Below are positions 30,087 to 40,500 of a stretch of DNA of 64,000 nucleotides, in pieces. The position numbers and the translations under genes were made by a program. Under the pieces are notes generated by a model, which did no database searches, was not told where the DNA came from, and was given only the letters and a program-made list of their open reading frames with translations. Position 1 is the stretch's first letter. Each line of letters opens with the position of its first letter. This stretch comes from Muribaculum sp. (lineage in GTDB: Bacteria; Bacteroidota; Bacteroidia; Bacteroidales; Muribaculaceae): positions 399,009 to 463,008 of the forward strand of contig JAMPAZ010000001.1 of the NCBI GenBank assembly GCA_023666965.1, read 5' to 3'.

Positions 30087-31862
30087 TTAGTCCCAACCTG
30101 GGTTATTTTCAAGACCTGTCTTCCAATATTCCTCTTCAGGTATAGGATAGAGATACATCTTTTCAGAGAAAACACGTGGTTGAGCAACTTTGCGACTAAT
30201 GGTTCCGTTCTGAGCTACTTCTATACCGTAGATAGGACGAGAGAGAGCTTCAACAGCCACACCCCAACGGCGTACATCCCATGGACGATGTTCCTCGAAA
30301 GCAAATTCTACGGTACGTTCCTTATGGATGAAGTTGCGCATAACGTCTTTGTTTCCGGTGAGGTCGGTACGGTCGGCTACAGAACCCTGAATGCCTGCAC
30401 GATGACGCACTTGGTCGAGGAGGTCATAGACTTCGGCGCAGGGGCCCTGAATCTCGTTGAGGGCTTCGGCACGGCTGAGCAGAATCTCAGCGTAGCGGAT
30501 AATGGTCCACAAACGATAGTCGCTACCTGCATGGTTGCTGGCGAGGATTGTAGCGGGTATATACTTGCGCATGTAGTAGCCGGTCGGAGTAGCATTGGCG
30601 TTACCGATGGGATTGTCGGCCATGCCGCGGCGTACATCAATATAACCGGTAGAGTTCATCGAACCCCATTCGACACCTTGATAAAGGACAGTGGCATCGA
30701 AACGCGGGTCGCGATTAGCCCACATGTTGGCATCGCTGTAGCCACTGGCTGCGTTAACGGTGGGAACACCGTTGGCGTTGTAGACGGGAGCACCGGTGGC
30801 ATCGTACTGAGCAAAAGGCGACGAGCCGTCGATCATGTCGTACATGTCCACGAGGTTCTGCGAGGGGCAGTTACCGCCCGATCCGCCTTCACCGACGGGA
30901 GTATCCATCGAAACTTCACCCCAACCTACAGTGCCGTCGTTGCGGAAGAAGATGGTCTCCTTGTTGCCGTCGCGGTGAGCGGCGCGTAGCACGGCACCTG
31001 AGTAGTTAGTCATACCACCGGGGTTGGTAGCATCGACATAAAGTTCAAAGTTTCCGCCGTAAGTGTCCATAAACTTCTTCTGAGCATCATAGGCCTGCTG
31101 CCAGGTCACTCCTGACTGCGAAGCAAAGCGGGGAGAAGCCATATATAGAAGTATGCGGGCTTCAAGAGCCATCGACATAGGCTGAGAAAGACGGCCTACG
31201 CGCTGGGTGTTCCATGCATCGTCATAGTCATAGAGGTCGGCGCGTGATTCGCGAAGCTCAGTGAGAATGAAGCTGATATACTCAGTCAGAGTAGGACGCG
31301 TCTTATAAGGGCCTACGAGGTCATCGTTATCCGGGTCGAGCACCTCAGTGACTATGGGCAGGGGTCCGAAGCGGAGGAAGAGTTCCCAGTAGAACCAAGC
31401 ACGGAAAGTACGGGCTTCGGCCACGATAAGAGCGCGGTCGTGGGCTTCGGTGGCTTCGTCCTTAGTCTTATCGTTAGGCACCTTGTCGATGTCGTTAACG
31501 ACACGGTTACATTTACGGATACCACGGTAACGAGATTCCCAAACGGAAGTCAGCTCGGCAGAACCGCCTCCGGCATAATAGTTACCGATGTTGAACGATA
31601 CACGAGTACCGCCGGTGGCAAACGACGTCTCCGAAAGGTCGGTGGCAGAGTCGAGCCAAGAGTTGTTGATGCGGTGTGCGCCATGGAGAAGGAAGTTGTA
31701 AGTGTCGTTGTGGAAATATTCAAACATTTTCCAGTCGGCGTAAGTCTTCGCTTCAGAAAGCTCGTTGGAGGCCTGCTTGTCGAGGAAGTCGCTACAAGAA
31801 GCGAGCGACATTGAGGCACCGAAGAGCAACGCGGCAGCTATATTTTTTACTGTTATTTTCAT
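30087..31862 (-). CDS. SusD/RagB family glycan-binding lipoprotein (pair 1)
   Basis: 591-residue lipoprotein (lipobox LASC, Cys23) with SusD features: FLDKQASNELSEAKTY at the start, WESRYRGIRKCNRVVNDI, IRYAEILLSRAEALNEI, and ERTVEFAFEEHRPWDVRRW near the C-terminus. Start at 31862 because it opens the signal peptide; the ATG three codons upstream is also possible. Partner of the SusC ending 14 bp upstream. Confidence 0.93.
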   Translation of the reverse strand: MKITVKNIAAALLFGASMSLASCSDFLDKQASNELSEAKTYADWKMFEYFHNDTYNFLLHGAHRINNSWLDSATDLSETSFATGGTRVSFNIGNYYAGGGSAELTSVWESRYRGIRKCNRVVNDIDKVPNDKTKDEATEAHDRALIVAEARTFRAWFYWELFLRFGPLPIVTEVLDPDNDDLVGPYKTRPTLTEYISFILTELRESRADLYDYDDAWNTQRVGRLSQPMSMALEARILLYMASPRFASQSGVTWQQAYDAQKKFMDTYGGNFELYVDATNPGGMTNYSGAVLRAAHRDGNKETIFFRNDGTVGWGEVSMDTPVGEGGSGGNCPSQNLVDMYDMIDGSSPFAQYDATGAPVYNANGVPTVNAASGYSDANMWANRDPRFDATVLYQGVEWGSMNSTGYIDVRRGMADNPIGNANATPTGYYMRKYIPATILASNHAGSDYRLWTIIRYAEILLSRAEALNEIQGPCAEVYDLLDQVRHRAGIQGSVADRTDLTGNKDVMRNFIHKERTVEFAFEEHRPWDVRRWGVAVEALSRPIYGIEVAQNGTISRKVAQPRVFSEKMYLYPIPEEEYWKTGLENNPGWD

Positions 31863-31876
31863 ACTGATCAAGGTGA

Positions 31877-34800
31877 TTAGAATTGGATGTTAACACCGAA
31901 GTTTACAGTCTTGCAGATAGGATACTTGTTAGATCCGCTGCTTTCAGGGTCGGTCAAGCCATCAAGGTGGTCCCAAGTGATGAGGTTGTTGGCATTGACA
32001 TAGAAACGGCATTCCGACATGAATGCATGCTTAATCCAGCTCTTCGGGAGCGAATAAGCCACTTCTACGTTTTTCAGACGGACGAAAGAACCGTTCTTAA
32101 GGAAGAATGAGTTCTGACGCTGGTTGTGGTCTCCGTAACTGTCGTAGTGGAGGAGCGGGTACTTTGCGTTGGCGAGGTTCTGCTGCTCTGACAGAGCCGG
32201 ATTCCAGCGGTCGAGATGGTGTTCCTTAACCTTACCGCCGTTGACGAAGGCAAACATGGCCTCGGCATCGTAGTAGCGGCTAACATGGTCAACACCCTGG
32301 AACATTACAGACACCGAGAGACCCTTCCATTGAGCGCCGAGGTTGATGGCGAACGTGTTTTCGGGAAGGTCAGTCAGACCGATAGCAGTCTGGTCGCGGT
32401 CGTCGATGAATCCGTCCTTGTTCATGTCGCGGTATTTGAGGTCGCCCACCTGAACGTCACCGTAAGTGGAAGTCGGGAAGTTGGGGTCGGCAAGATCGGC
32501 GGCAGTCACGAATCCTTCGCAGACGAGTCCGAAGTACTGGCCGATGGCGTGTCCCTGCTGACGACGATAGTCGGTCTTAAGCGCGGGTTCATCCATGAAA
32601 GTGATTTCGTTCTTTGCGTGAGAGTAAGTACCACCGATGTTGAACGAGAAGTCCTTAGTCACTTGCTTGTTGTAGCGGAGCTCGATTTCAAAACCTTTGT
32701 TCTTAGTCTCACCGAGGTTACCGGCGGCCGAAGTCACACCGAGCCACCAGGGACGGGTGAGGTATTCAGTCAAGATATTGTCGCGCTTCTCGTAGAAGAG
32801 GTCAAAGTTACCGGTAAGGGCTGAGTTGAAGAGTCCGAATTCAAGACCTACATTATATTTATGTGCACGCTCCCAAGTAACGGCGTAGTTAGGATACTGC
32901 TGCTCATAAATACCGGACTGCCAAGAACCTGTTCCGAATACGTAGTCGCTGCTGATCTGGCTCCACTTCTGCTCGTAGAGGAAGCGCTGACCACCCATCT
33001 GGTCGTTACCTACCTCACCGTAGCTACCACGAATCTTCAAGTTGTCGAGCCAATTGCGGGCAGACTCCATGAAGGATTCCTGAGTGATGCGCCATCCGAG
33101 AGAGACTGCGGGGAAGAAACCGAAGCGGCGGCTCTTGTGGAAGTTCTCAGAACCGTTGTAACCGGCATTGAACTCGAAGAGGTACTTATTGTCATAACCG
33201 TAAGTGACACGACCAACGACACCTTGATAACGCTTTGCGAGGTCGGAATTGTAGCGATAGTCGTTCTGCATGTAGAGTACCATTGCAGTCACGTCGTGCT
33301 TCTGCGCGAAGAGACGCTTGTAATTAATCTGACCCTCCATGTAGAGCTTATAGACCGTGTAGAATGAATAGCCGGATTCCATAGGAGCGTCGGTACCGAA
33401 CTTATTGTAAGCGTCGATTGAAGTATAATTGGCGCGGTCGTTAAGTTCGTAAGTGGCGAAGCTCTTGGTGTATTGGTTCTGATGGTAGTTCTCGTAGTCG
33501 AACGAAGCCATTGCGCGAGCAGAAAGTCCGGGAGTCAACCAGTCGAGCTTGTAGTCTGCTATAAAGTTGGTCTCGTTGATGGTGTTGATACCTTTACGGT
33601 AGCCACCTTCGGAAAGTGTACCATATACGTTGTTCTGATATTGAGAAGAACCGCCGTAAAGTTCCTTCATCTCTTCACCGTTTTCAACCATGTATGAGAT
33701 GGGGAAAAGCCATCCCGGAGTGTGGTTGAGCTGATAGAAGATGTTGCTGTAGCCGGCGCTTTCGTCAGAGTTGGGAAGATAGCGTTCCTCGAAACGTGTA
33801 CCGAAGTTGACAGAGAGCTGAAGGTCTTTAGTCAGGAAGAAGTCGGCGTTGGCACGGAATCCGTAGCGTTTGTAGCGCTGCGAAGAGTTGTTGCCGTACT
33901 GGTCCTTAGAAAGTTCCTTGAAGAGCGACTGCTGGTCATAGTATTCGAGAGAAGCATAATAGCGCATGCGCTTCGTTCCGCCACGGATAGAGGCATTGTA
34001 GCGCTGTGCGGGAGCTGAAGAACGGAGAATCTCGTCGTACCAATCGACATTCGGATAAAGGAGAGCGTCGGCACCGGTAAGTTGGCCGGCCACTGACTGA
34101 CGATACATCTCTATGTCGTTGGCAGAGAACTGGCTGGGCTGTCCGTCGTTGGCGAGAGCCTCTTCGAGGAGCTTCACAGATTCGTAAGAGTTAAGATATG
34201 TGTCCTTGCGGGTCGGGGTTTGCCACTGCCAGTTGGCGGTAAGGCTAACCACGGGCTTCTGCTCCTTACCGCGCTTGGTGGTGATAAGCATAACGCCGTT
34301 AGCACCGCGTACACCGTAGACGGCCGTAGCGGAAGCGTCCTTAAGTACGGAGATTGTCTCGATGTCGTCAGGGGCAATCTGAGAGAACGAACGTTCGATA
34401 CCGTCGACGAGGATAAGCGGCTGTGCATCACCTGCAAAGGTAGCACGACCACGGATGAAGATAGAAGCATCGTCGGCACCGGGGGCACCTGAACCCTGCG
34501 AAGTGATCACACCGGGAATCTTACCGGTGATGGCCTGCGAAAGGTTAGCGGCCGGAGTCTCGAGAAGGTCGGCGGAGTTGACCTGAGAGATAGCTCCGAT
34601 GACCGACTCTTTCTTCTGCTGGCCGTAACCTACGACGACAACTTCGTCGAGGACAGCTGTGGACTCTTTAAGAGTGATGGTGATTTTAGTCTGACCCTTT
34701 AGGGCGACTTCCTGAGTCTCATAACCGACGTATGAAACGGTGAGCACCGAAGTGCCGGGGTTCTTGACGAAGAGCACAAACTCACCGTCGAGATTGGTTG

Positions 34801-34996
34801 CGGTACCGGTCGAAGTGCCTTTTTCGATTACGCTTGCACCCATAAGAGGCTCACCGGTAGTGTCCTGCACGATACCTGTCACCTGAGTTGACTGCGCGCG
34901 CAGGCTTACTGCGGCGAAGACAAGCAGGAAGGCAGGTAGGAGGAGGCGGAGCGCACTGCTCCACCCTCCTATCGCTGTACTGCGTTTATTATTCAT
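31877..34996 (-). CDS. SusC/RagA TonB-dependent transporter (pair 1)
   Basis: 1039-residue outer-membrane importer. Signal peptide (about 1-35, ending LRAQ), carboxypeptidase-regulatory-like domain with VSYVGYETQEVAL, the conserved DEVVVVGYG, plug with LKDASATAVYGVRGANGV and a C-terminal barrel ending VNFGVNIQF. Canonical SusC, unlike pair 2. The gene starts 26 bp after the LamG lipoprotein stop. Confidence 0.96.
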   Translation of the reverse strand: MNNKRSTAIGGWSSALRLLLPAFLLVFAAVSLRAQSTQVTGIVQDTTGEPLMGASVIEKGTSTGTATNLDGEFVLFVKNPGTSVLTVSYVGYETQEVALKGQTKITITLKESTAVLDEVVVVGYGQQKKESVIGAISQVNSADLLETPAANLSQAITGKIPGVITSQGSGAPGADDASIFIRGRATFAGDAQPLILVDGIERSFSQIAPDDIETISVLKDASATAVYGVRGANGVMLITTKRGKEQKPVVSLTANWQWQTPTRKDTYLNSYESVKLLEEALANDGQPSQFSANDIEMYRQSVAGQLTGADALLYPNVDWYDEILRSSAPAQRYNASIRGGTKRMRYYASLEYYDQQSLFKELSKDQYGNNSSQRYKRYGFRANADFFLTKDLQLSVNFGTRFEERYLPNSDESAGYSNIFYQLNHTPGWLFPISYMVENGEEMKELYGGSSQYQNNVYGTLSEGGYRKGINTINETNFIADYKLDWLTPGLSARAMASFDYENYHQNQYTKSFATYELNDRANYTSIDAYNKFGTDAPMESGYSFYTVYKLYMEGQINYKRLFAQKHDVTAMVLYMQNDYRYNSDLAKRYQGVVGRVTYGYDNKYLFEFNAGYNGSENFHKSRRFGFFPAVSLGWRITQESFMESARNWLDNLKIRGSYGEVGNDQMGGQRFLYEQKWSQISSDYVFGTGSWQSGIYEQQYPNYAVTWERAHKYNVGLEFGLFNSALTGNFDLFYEKRDNILTEYLTRPWWLGVTSAAGNLGETKNKGFEIELRYNKQVTKDFSFNIGGTYSHAKNEITFMDEPALKTDYRRQQGHAIGQYFGLVCEGFVTAADLADPNFPTSTYGDVQVGDLKYRDMNKDGFIDDRDQTAIGLTDLPENTFAINLGAQWKGLSVSVMFQGVDHVSRYYDAEAMFAFVNGGKVKEHHLDRWNPALSEQQNLANAKYPLLHYDSYGDHNQRQNSFFLKNGSFVRLKNVEVAYSLPKSWIKHAFMSECRFYVNANNLITWDHLDGLTDPESSGSNKYPICKTVNFGVNIQF

Positions 34997-35022
34997 ATTT
35001 AGTATTCAGATTTTAAAGTTAA

Positions 35023-37326
35023 TTACTTTGTTGAAGCGAGTTGCTGCACTTGTTCCTGGGTAAGAGCTTTGTTGTAGATGCTGACATTGTCAATCCACCA
35101 TTCACCATCCCAGTCATCCCACCAAGATTGGTTACCTCCGACACAGATGTAAGACAACCGTGCATCGCCGAAGATTTCGCAACGCGCACCGTCGCTCGAA
35201 CCGTCAATAACCCAAGAGTTATGAAGCTCACCATCGAAGTAGACCGCAGCAGAAGTCTTTGTGAATGTTACAGCATAGTGGTGCCACTGCTTATCCTCCA
35301 ACCAGTCGCCTGCGTTCCAGACATTTGATTGAATAACTTCGCCCTGCTCACATTGAGCATTGGTATAGTCGCACCAGTTTCCACCTACATTGTCAGCGGC
35401 ATTCATGTTATTGGCTATGACACCGCGATACTGGCAACATACAAGAGGTGCATGGTTGCCGGGGTTCGGAGCCTCGCTATATGCGGAGAAGATTGGCGAC
35501 CAAGCGTAATCGCTGTTTGATGCGGCCGGAGTAGCGTTGACCCACATAGCGACAGTCATTTCCTGAGTTTCACCGGTTCTCATCATTGCGTCAGAAGGCA
35601 AAGTGAGGTAGTTAGCATGGGCAGCACCTGTTGCGTTCTGGAATACAGTTCCGAAATCGCCACCCACATTGTGGAGGAATCCGTTACCAACAACGACAGC
35701 ATCGTCAAGTCCGTTTTCGAAATTGTTGAAGTAGATAGGATCAGGAATATCATTCTCTTTTGCCGCAATCACAGTCTTAATTTGGTCTTGTGAAAGGGCA
35801 TGGTCGTATATTGCAACGTCGTCGAACATGAAGGCAGGGTCGTTGTCGCTCCAGCTCCAGGCCTGCAGACCACCAAGACATACGAGGTCAAGTTCAGACT
35901 TACCGAAGATTTCGCAACGAGCACCATCTGAAACGCCGTCAATAGTCCAAGAGTTTGCAATCTCGCCGTCGAAGTAAACGGCTGCGGACGTTTTAGTGAA
36001 TGTAACCGCGTAGTGGTGCCACTTCTTATCGGCAAGCCAGTCTGTGTCACCGTGATAGGCAGTCACAGTACCTTGGTCACATTGAGCATTTGTATAGTCG
36101 CACCAATTGCCTCCGCTATTGTCGTGTCCGTTCATGTTCTGCTGAACCGTACCGCGATATTGGCAGACAAGCATCGGGCATCCGGTACCGGCCACTTCAT
36201 GGTCGTAAGCCGAGAAGATAGGAGCCCACATGTATTCACTGGACTCACCTGCATTTTCCGAATTCACCCAGAATGAAATTGTGATTTCTTCATTTGTACC
36301 AGTCTTAACGAATACGTCAGAAGGAAGCTTCAAATAGTTGACACGCATACCTCCTCTGCCATTCTGGAATACGGTACCGAAATTACCACCTACATTCTTA
36401 AGTTCCCCACTACCGACAATTTCTGAGCTACCAAGTCCGCGCTCAAAGTCGTAGTAGTAAATCGGGTCGGGAACAGGCACGAAGCTTACGCCACCGCCGT
36501 TGCCACCGTTACCACCCCAAATGTTACCCTTCTTGGGACGGGCAATCTGCTTGGCCTCGATTTGGTTGCGGTAAACAGTCAAGTCCTCGAGATAGAACGA
36601 CGTATGGGTGTCTGCACCATAATTAAAATACATATAAGGAGCGTTAGCGGCAAACTGCACGGCCCCTTCATAGTTGAGGTCAGACGAAGTGATGTCGGTC
36701 TTCTTTTCACCGTCGACATATACGGCATAGCCGTGGTCGCGGAGAATAAGAGCGACATAGTGCCATTCATCCGGAGTAATGTAGCCGGTCTTGTATTCGG
36801 CGGGATTGTTCTGCTCCCACTTGCTGTCAAGTCCGTCATACTTAATCCATCCGTTGGCTGAGAAAGAGAGCGACGCCGAGCCGTTCTCGTTTTCCCAATA
36901 CATAATGGGGCTTTCGACATCCTGGGGCATCACTTGTCCTTCAATGGGATTACCTTCCTCGTCAAGCACGGGTTCGGACACCTGCTTCATCCAGAAGGTG
37001 TAAGAGACAGCGTTTTGTGCACCTGAGCTTTTCAACGGGTTGTTGAAGCGGGCATAACCGCCGGTAAGGTCAAGAACGGGCGATTTAGCAAGTTCATCCT
37101 CGTAAAGGGCCGGCATAGCGCCGTCCTCGTAGGCTGAAAGTTGAATCACCACGGGATCACTGATCTCCTCTTCGGAATCAAACGTGTAAGCGGCGATGCT
37201 CTGCATCGTCGGGTAGACTTGGTCGCCTGCCGGCGGATCCATCTTTCCCCAATCATGCTCACACGACGAGCCTAAAAGGAGCGTGGCGACGAAAGCCGCC
37301 AAAGACATCCACTTTTTAGTCTTCAT
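35023..37326 (-). CDS. Triple LamG-domain surface lipoprotein heading the SusCD operon
   Basis: 767 residues. Lipobox LGSSC with Cys22, an N-terminal segment, then three LamG/concanavalin-like jelly-roll domains (about 40-255, 285-525, 526-765), each with a WHYVALIL or WHHYAVTFTKTSAAVYFDGE strand typical of the fold. The second and third are close copies of each other. As the first gene of the SusCD operon it is probably a carbohydrate-binding surface protein, but SGBP genes normally follow SusD and are not usually LamG proteins. No catalytic residues were recognised. Confidence 0.85.
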   Translation of the reverse strand: MKTKKWMSLAAFVATLLLGSSCEHDWGKMDPPAGDQVYPTMQSIAAYTFDSEEEISDPVVIQLSAYEDGAMPALYEDELAKSPVLDLTGGYARFNNPLKSSGAQNAVSYTFWMKQVSEPVLDEEGNPIEGQVMPQDVESPIMYWENENGSASLSFSANGWIKYDGLDSKWEQNNPAEYKTGYITPDEWHYVALILRDHGYAVYVDGEKKTDITSSDLNYEGAVQFAANAPYMYFNYGADTHTSFYLEDLTVYRNQIEAKQIARPKKGNIWGGNGGNGGGVSFVPVPDPIYYYDFERGLGSSEIVGSGELKNVGGNFGTVFQNGRGGMRVNYLKLPSDVFVKTGTNEEITISFWVNSENAGESSEYMWAPIFSAYDHEVAGTGCPMLVCQYRGTVQQNMNGHDNSGGNWCDYTNAQCDQGTVTAYHGDTDWLADKKWHHYAVTFTKTSAAVYFDGEIANSWTIDGVSDGARCEIFGKSELDLVCLGGLQAWSWSDNDPAFMFDDVAIYDHALSQDQIKTVIAAKENDIPDPIYFNNFENGLDDAVVVGNGFLHNVGGDFGTVFQNATGAAHANYLTLPSDAMMRTGETQEMTVAMWVNATPAASNSDYAWSPIFSAYSEAPNPGNHAPLVCCQYRGVIANNMNAADNVGGNWCDYTNAQCEQGEVIQSNVWNAGDWLEDKQWHHYAVTFTKTSAAVYFDGELHNSWVIDGSSDGARCEIFGDARLSYICVGGNQSWWDDWDGEWWIDNVSIYNKALTQEQVQQLASTK
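35026..36468 (-). repeat. Tandem duplication of a LamG domain, about 720 bp per unit
   Basis: The units 36468-35748 and 35747-35026 encode parallel proteins: DPIYYYDFERGL versus DPIYFNNFENGL, GNFGTVFQN versus GDFGTVFQN, GGNWCDYTNAQC in both, and WHHYAVTFTKTSAAVYFDGE in both. A recent internal duplication within the gene is the simplest reading. Confidence 0.85.
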
Positions 37327-37451
37327 AATGTTGATGATATTAAGTTTTAGAGGTTAAAAATAATTTAGTTTCTTTTTCTCTTAAGGCTGATTAATTGAGT
37401 CATGCAAAAAACATGTCATGGTTCGATTAATTGCACTGGGTTAAGGTTATT

Positions 37452-37470
37452 TAGTTTAATTGTTAAACTA
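37452..37470. promoter_or_regulatory. Palindrome at the PUL transcription start
   Basis: TAGTTTAA-TTG-TTAAACTA, an 8-bp inverted repeat with 3-bp spacer directly over the predicted start of the minus-strand PUL transcript (about 37466). Possible repressor site or start of the leader; no regulator can be named. Confidence 0.4.
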
Positions 37471-37472
37471 TG

Positions 37473-37480
37473 CAAAGTTA
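37473..37480 (-). promoter_or_regulatory. -7 promoter element of the SusCD operon
   Basis: Minus-strand TAACTTTG, a full consensus match, giving a leader of about 140 nt before the LamG ATG (37326). A TTTG lies 15 bp upstream (37499-37496), closer than the usual 19-21 bp. Confidence 0.5.
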
Positions 37481-37503
37481 TCGGTTGTGGCATGTCAAAG
37501 GGT

Positions 37504-37534
37504 GGACAAACGGGCAATTGTGTTGGATAAACGG
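37504..37534 (-). promoter_or_regulatory. Direct repeats, candidate binding site of the hybrid regulator
   Basis: Two copies of GGAYAAACGG on the plus strand (37504-37513 and 37525-37534), starts 21 bp apart, i.e. two helical turns on the same face. They lie just upstream of the -33 region of the SusCD promoter and between it and the regulator gene. AraC-family domains bind direct repeats with this spacing, which makes the adjacent HTCS the natural candidate. Confidence 0.45.
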
Positions 37535-37555
37535 ACACCGCGAGAGGATTTAACA

Positions 37556-40500
37556 CTACGAATCAGCCATAAATGCACTCGGAGGCTCTCCAAACTGCTT
37601 GGTGAAGCACCGGGTGAAATATTTTGAGTCGTTGAAGCCTACTTCGTATGCAATTTCGGAAATATTCATCGTGCGGGTACGCCGATTGCGGACAAGCAGC
37701 TCGCGGGCGAGGTTCATTCGATAGGACCGCATGAGCTGTCCGGCCGACTGTCCGACCAGACTTTGGAGCTTCTTGTTGAGCAGGCTCCGGCTTATGCCGA
37801 GGGCTTCGGCAAAGTCGCCCACCTCGAAGTAGGAGTTTTTATAGTTGTCGCGAACCACTGCCATCACCTGATCCATGAATTTTTTGTCGCGCGACTCGTC
37901 GTCGATGTTGAGCGAGCTGACATCCATGTCGGTGCTGAAGCTGCGACTTTGCCGACGTTTGTTCTCAAGAATGTTGTGTATGCGGGCCAGCAATAGGTCC
38001 GGATCGAACGGCTTCGGCAGATATTCGTCGACACCGACCTTGAAGCTTTCGATACGCGCCTCCTGAGAAGTGCGGGCCGTAAGCATCAGGAACGGGATAT
38101 GGCAAATGGCAAAATCCTCCTTTACGCGACGTGACAGCTCGAGTCCGTCCATGACGGGCATCATAAGGTCGCTGACGATGAAGTCGACATGGCTCGACAT
38201 AAGAATGTCGAGGGCTTCCTGCCCGTTGGAAGCGAGAAGCACCGAGTAGCGGTCGGCCAGAATGGAGCGGATAAACGAGCGCATGTCGGCATTGTCTTCC
38301 ACCACCAATATGGTAGTGCGCGAATCGCCTGCCTCCGACTCCGAATCGGCATCATGCGCCGACGGATCGCTGAGAGCCACCGACCCGGCATTGTCCGGAT
38401 CAGACTCGACAGCAGGAAGCTCCGGATCAACGGGAAGCAGAAGGCGGAACGAACATCCCCGGCCGCCGGGATTGTTACGTGCCCATATCCTGCCGCCATA
38501 TATCTCGACTATACTTTTGCACAGATACAACCCTATGCCGCTGCCCGATGTCCCGGCCACGGGATATTTCAACTGGCTATTGCCTTGATAGAACCGTTCA
38601 AATACGCGGTCGATGTCGGCGGGAGCTATACCGTTGCCGGAATCCGACACATTAATATATAAGGAGGTTCCGGAGGCATCGTTGCCGCCGCGCACAATAG
38701 CGGCATAAACTGTCACTTTGCCGCCGTCCGGCGTAAACTTGACAGCGTTGCCGAGAAGATTGACTATCACCTTACGGAGAGCCTCTTCATCGTAGCTGAA
38801 AGTGTCGCGGTCGAGCCGGCAAATGAGGCGGAGGTCTATCATACGGTCATCGGTCATTGGACGGAAAGCCTCGACCACATCTGTGATGAAGCGGCGGAAG
38901 TTGCCGCGGTTGCGCACAATCTCCATTTTGCCTGATTCCACCTTGCGAAAGTCCATCAGCTGATTCACCAATGTCAGGAGATAGCGTGAGTTTCGCTCGG
39001 CAAAGCGGAGCTGCTCGATGACCTGCGGATTGTAGCTAAGCTTTAGCGCACGCTCGATCGGGCCGATAATCAGAGTGATGGGAGTTCGGAATTCGTGGGT
39101 GATATTGGTGAAGAAGCTGATGCGGTCCACCGACAGTTCCTGAACTCGGCGGGCCATGTCGGCCAGACGGGTCTTCTGCATCGTTATCTCCTCATTGCTC
39201 TGCTTAAGTCGCTTGTTTTGCTCGGAAAGCTCCACTGCACGCTCCTCAAGCATACGCTTTTGGCGCGAAATCTCGGAGGTGCGCTCGTCGACCGACTTTT
39301 GAAGAGTCAGTTTTTGACGGGTGAGGTCGCGGACGCGCCAAAGATGTATCAACATAATCGACGACACGACGAGAAGGACCATGATGGACACGAACCACCA
39401 CCGGCGATAGAAATAAGGGCGCACATCGACTGAATATGACGCTACGGGAGCGGTGTCGGCGGAGAATCCCGGCTTGACATACTTCACCTTAAGGGTATAA
39501 GATCCGGGGGAAAGATTCGTGTAAGAAACTCCGTGAGAGCGCGGCTGCAGCTTTATCCACCCCTTGTCGAAACCGTCGAGTCTATAATAATATGTGCCAC
39601 GGCCGTTGGAGTCATAGTCGAGCGCCGAGAAGTCGATTCCAAGAGATTTTACGCTTTCATGTATGACAGTGCTACCTGAGGGGCTAATTTCATTGCCGTC
39701 GATTTTCAGACCGGTGAACTGCACGGATGCAGGTGTGCGGGACAATCTTACGGCATCTTTGTCAAGCAGAATCAAGCCTTCAGTAGTCCCGAACGCCAAA
39801 CGGCCGTCGTCAAGACGGCATGAAGCATTCCAGTAAAACTGATCGCCGGGGAGACCGTCGGCCACGTCGTAGCAGATAAAAGTCCCGTCAGGCGAACGAT
39901 ACGAGAGTCCACTGTAGGTGCCTACCCAAAGCGCCCCGCCACCGTCGACCATTGCTCCGAGAACCATGTCGCTCGACAGGCCGTCGGAGCTGTTATAGTT
40001 GTCAAACGCCTCTTCGCCCTTATCTGTAATCCGACGCCGATAGACTCCGTTGCCGTTAGTGCCTATCCACAGACTTCCCTCAGCGTCGACAAACAGCGAC
40101 GCCACTTTCTCTCGGTAACTGTCGGATGGATCGTCGAATTTATTGAGCAACCGGCGGCATCCGAAAGTGCCGTCAGAGTTGCGAAATGTGAGGTCGATGT
40201 CATACAGACCGACATTGCCTCCGGCCCAAAGATGTCCATTGTCGTCAATCACCGAGGCCACACATCCGGTGGCTCCGTTCGTGTCACCGCCAAATGGCGA
40301 GTTCAAAGCCATCGTAGTCGGGTCGCAGATATACAGCCCTCTGGAGCACCCTATCCATATAAGATTATTAATAGAGTCGTAAATCAGCGTACTTACATAG
40401 TCGACCTGAATCCGCCCGTCGGCAGAGGTGTCGATGTGTCTTATAGTCTTGGCAGGATTCCGGCGGTCAAGGACATCAATTCCCCCGCCCCACGTGCCTA

